17,672 bases of DNA. It comes from Desulforhopalus_A sp964594945 (GTDB lineage Bacteria > Desulfobacterota > Desulfobulbia > Desulfobulbales > Desulfocapsaceae). Numbering within the stretch: the stretch's first letter is position 1; every line of letters begins with the position of its first letter. Below, piece by piece: positions 15,902-17,672 of the stretch. The translations under genes and the position numbers were made by a program. The notes under the pieces were generated by a model that worked only from the letters and a program-made list of their open reading frames with translations, was not told the origin of the DNA and did no database searches. Location of the stretch: assembly GCA_964594945.1 (NCBI GenBank), contig CAZQOD010000069.1:1-17672 (forward strand), given 5' to 3'.

Positions 15902-15982
15902 AATAGATTTAAGCCGAATCAGCTCCCTGCCACCCGTCGCGACCAAGGCCGACTCCCCATGGTCAGATCAAATAAATCCTGT

Positions 15983-15992
15983 TTAACTTAAC
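15983..15992. promoter_or_regulatory. Second copy of the GTTAAGTTAA motif, upstream of the DAC-like gene
   Basis: The + strand reads TTAACTTAAC, the reverse complement of the ten bases at 14286-14295 upstream of the HTH gene. It lies 14 bp upstream of the start of the weak spacer/-10 region described next and 58 nt before the first ATG of the DAC-like gene, where a regulator could act. Confidence 0.25.
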
Positions 15993-15996
15993 AACA

Positions 15997-16027
15997 TTGC
16001 GTGGTATGGTCATGGATGGTATACAAT
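15997..16027 (+). promoter_or_regulatory. Weak promoter candidate for the DAC-like gene
   Basis: TTGCGT (15997-16002), a 17-nt spacer and TATACA (16020-16025, continuing as TACAAT to 16027) resemble sigma-70 -35 and -10 elements. The -35 match is poor, so this is only a suggestion. Confidence 0.25.
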
Positions 16028-16049
16028 CTATCCTCTTCCTTCACTATAA

Positions 16050-17513
16050 ATGACCAAGCAGAGGTTGCAGGTGTCAAAAAACCTATTTATAAGCCGATGC
16101 GTCCGGGACACCCTGGGGGGATTACGGGAAGGCTTATCCCTCTTTTCCAGGACCAGCAGAGCCGCGTTAATTTTCTCAATCACAAAAAATGATCCGCTTT
16201 CTATCTGTGATCCCCAAAATCTTTTACAGGGTTACGAACCCAAGCTTAAGGCCCTGTATCTGGAAGATAGCGCTTGGCGCAAACACCCCAGCCCCGCCAT
16301 TGAGCCAAAACAATCATTTAGCCACATTATACCCCACCCGAACCTTATGCTTGACGGTCTCATTTCCAACGGGGGGAGTTCCTGTCCGGTATATTACCAG
16401 ATGTGGTTCACCGAGCATCATCCCAATATATGTTCCATTAAACCGATAGAATGTTGGCTGGAACATGCTGTTTTACGTTTTTCCCACGATGTTGCCAACG
16501 GCAGTACATTGTATACAGGTATTTCCGGCAACTTCCTTCAAGAGTATGCAACCCATGCGGTGCGTGATTGTATCATCGACAAAATGGAGCTAATACTGGG
16601 TCTCGACAGTCATTTACGCATCTACCCCATCCTGGATGCGATTATTGGAATATCCAAAACAAATGAAGAAGGAGCCAGGCCCTACGGTTCTTTGACTTTT
16701 ATAGAGCCGACCCTGTTAAATTCTGTTACTTTTCTGGCCAAATTTCTCAGTTGCGAGCGGCCCTCACTCGGTAATTTCAAGCATGTGAGAAAACTATTAC
16801 AGGCTGTGGAACACTCCCGCAGAAACCTCGTATCAGATGGCGTAAATATAGTGGGAATCACCGCAGAAAAACCGTCTCACTTCCATATTACCGCCGATTT
16901 TCACGGAAAATCCGGTTACCTCAGCGTAAATAACGATCCGGTTTGCAGTTTCCAGGATGGTTGTTACAGTGCCGACACCCATAGGGCAAAACTCTTTGAA
17001 GTTGAAGAAGCTCTACTGGACTTTGATTGTAAACCCACCCTTAGAAACGATATATTCAAAATTATCGCCGCCCTGGTTCATAATGCTGAAGATAAGGAAT
17101 TCGGTTGCACATTTGTTATGGATCTAGCCGCCCATCCCACGGAAATTTCGGGACAAAACATCAACCCCCCCATAGACCTGCGGGACATGGACAACCTTGA
17201 ACTTGCAGCGGCACTGGCCAAGGTCGACGGGGCACTTGTTATCAGAGACGACCTGCACCTCCACGCCTTTGCCTGTCTACTGGACGGCAAAAGAGTAAAC
17301 AACGAAGACCGTGCCCGCGGCGCAAGATATAACTCAGCCCTCCGCTTTACCGCCCACAACCCCGAAACAATAGTCGTAGTTGTCTCATCCGATAAACCTG
17401 TTTCCGTATTTCAACAGGGTAGGGAGATCAATAATTTATATACAGGCACAGAATCGGCCCGGTGTTATCTTTTTCCCATCCCTCTGGAAAAATGGTTGAA
17501 CGACAATGCTTGA
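16050..17513 (+). CDS. Protein with C-terminal DAC (DisA_N-like) domain
   Basis: The 487-residue protein has no signal peptide or membrane segment and is probably cytoplasmic. Residues from about 350 to 458 resemble the diadenylate cyclase domain: strand GCTFVMDLA (352-360), LELAAALAKVDGALVI with the DGA motif at 393-395, GARYNSALRF at 424-433 where cyclases have GTRHR, and strand TIVVVVSSD (440-448). DAC enzymes make cyclic di-AMP from two ATP; DGA and RHR contact the nucleotide, so the H-to-Y and R-to-N changes make activity uncertain. The first 340 residues are not recognised and may be a sensor domain. An in-frame stop lies directly before the ATG at 16050, which has no ribosome-binding site. 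A GTG at 16071 has AGAGG 6 nt upstream and may be the true start (480 residues). Confidence 0.7.
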   Translation: MTKQRLQVSKNLFISRCVRDTLGGLREGLSLFSRTSRAALIFSITKNDPLSICDPQNLLQGYEPKLKALYLEDSAWRKHPSPAIEPKQSFSHIIPHPNLMLDGLISNGGSSCPVYYQMWFTEHHPNICSIKPIECWLEHAVLRFSHDVANGSTLYTGISGNFLQEYATHAVRDCIIDKMELILGLDSHLRIYPILDAIIGISKTNEEGARPYGSLTFIEPTLLNSVTFLAKFLSCERPSLGNFKHVRKLLQAVEHSRRNLVSDGVNIVGITAEKPSHFHITADFHGKSGYLSVNNDPVCSFQDGCYSADTHRAKLFEVEEALLDFDCKPTLRNDIFKIIAALVHNAEDKEFGCTFVMDLAAHPTEISGQNINPPIDLRDMDNLELAAALAKVDGALVIRDDLHLHAFACLLDGKRVNNEDRARGARYNSALRFTAHNPETIVVVVSSDKPVSVFQQGREINNLYTGTESARCYLFPIPLEKWLNDNA

Positions 17514-17672
17514 AAGGTGCGGATCGTCGGGCAATCGCCCATAACACAACCGGCAAAAGTCAAGCCCGTTCTTACGATGACCATGGTCCGCAACGAACGC
17601 AAAACAAGGGATAAATATTATTTTATAACAACGGTCGTCCCCGGTTAAATATCCAGAACCCAGGTGGGAATA
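17514..17672. other. Non-coding end of the window
   Basis: No gene is supported in the last 159 nt. A small hairpin GGGC-AATC-GCCC follows the stop codon by about 15 nt without a T-run, so it is a doubtful terminator. A 10-bp palindrome GACCATGGTC at 17578-17587 also occurs at 14322-14331 at the start of the HTH gene. Confidence 0.5.

Noticed and set aside
14322..17587. Palindrome GACCATGGTC at 14322-14331 and 17578-17587, with a partial match near 15957
   Set aside because: One copy lies inside or at the edge of coding sequence and the core contains the common NcoI-like CCATGG; two copies are not enough to call a regulatory site or element border.
17514..17672. Short open frame starting at the ATG at 17577
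   Set aside because: It stops after about 23 codons, with no ribosome-binding site.

Overview
The window is a bacterial chromosomal segment with dense housekeeping genes and ordinary intergenic spacing. The ftsE-ftsX-envC-ctpA order, an anaerobe-type cobalamin gene, an ileS-lspA pair and a membrane-anchored HTH protein whose start resembles proteins I associate with sulfate-reducing Desulfobulbales suggest Desulfobacterota, probably Desulfobulbales. That placement rests on recognised protein style, not on a search.

Left part (1-5890). The 3' end of a precorrin-3B C17-methyltransferase gene (cobJ/cbiH type, + strand) enters from the left. Everything else here is on the - strand. ileS, lspA and fabD are tightly spaced (gaps of 6 and 11 nt) and form one unit coding for isoleucyl-tRNA synthetase, lipoprotein signal peptidase and malonyl-CoA:ACP transacylase. 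A DUF389 (TIGR00341) membrane protein gene follows 114 nt further on.

Middle (6410-10667). A + strand operon, ftsE-ftsX-envC-ctpA, has start/stop overlaps (ATGA and TAATG) between its first three genes. FtsEX is the ATP-driven switch that controls EnvC-type activators of cell-wall amidases at the division site. The EnvC-like protein has lost all recognisable zinc ligands of its LytM domain, as expected of an activator. CtpA is a periplasmic processing protease of a family known elsewhere to control peptidoglycan hydrolases. The 519-nt region before ftsE contains three consecutive hairpins (6213-6347) that look like a structured leader RNA. era, on the - strand, converges on ctpA with only 12 nt between stop codons.

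Right part (11616-17672). A 594-nt AT-rich gap holds several long inverted repeats and ends in a terminator-like hairpin immediately before an RNase II/R family exoribonuclease gene. Next comes a less familiar group: (i) an XRE-type HTH protein with one membrane segment, an outer Ig-like domain and an EF-hand/dockerin-like loop, whose gene carries a run of ten C residues exactly between the DNA-binding and membrane parts; (ii) a small exported protein that repeats the Ig-like domain of the HTH protein; (iii) a 487-residue protein whose C-terminus resembles the diadenylate cyclase (DisA_N/DAC) domain, with DGA kept but the usual RHR replaced by RYN. A shared 10-bp motif lies upstream of both the HTH gene and the DAC-like gene. 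This cluster is the best candidate for an undescribed signalling module.

No tRNA, rRNA, CRISPR array, transposase or integrase was seen.
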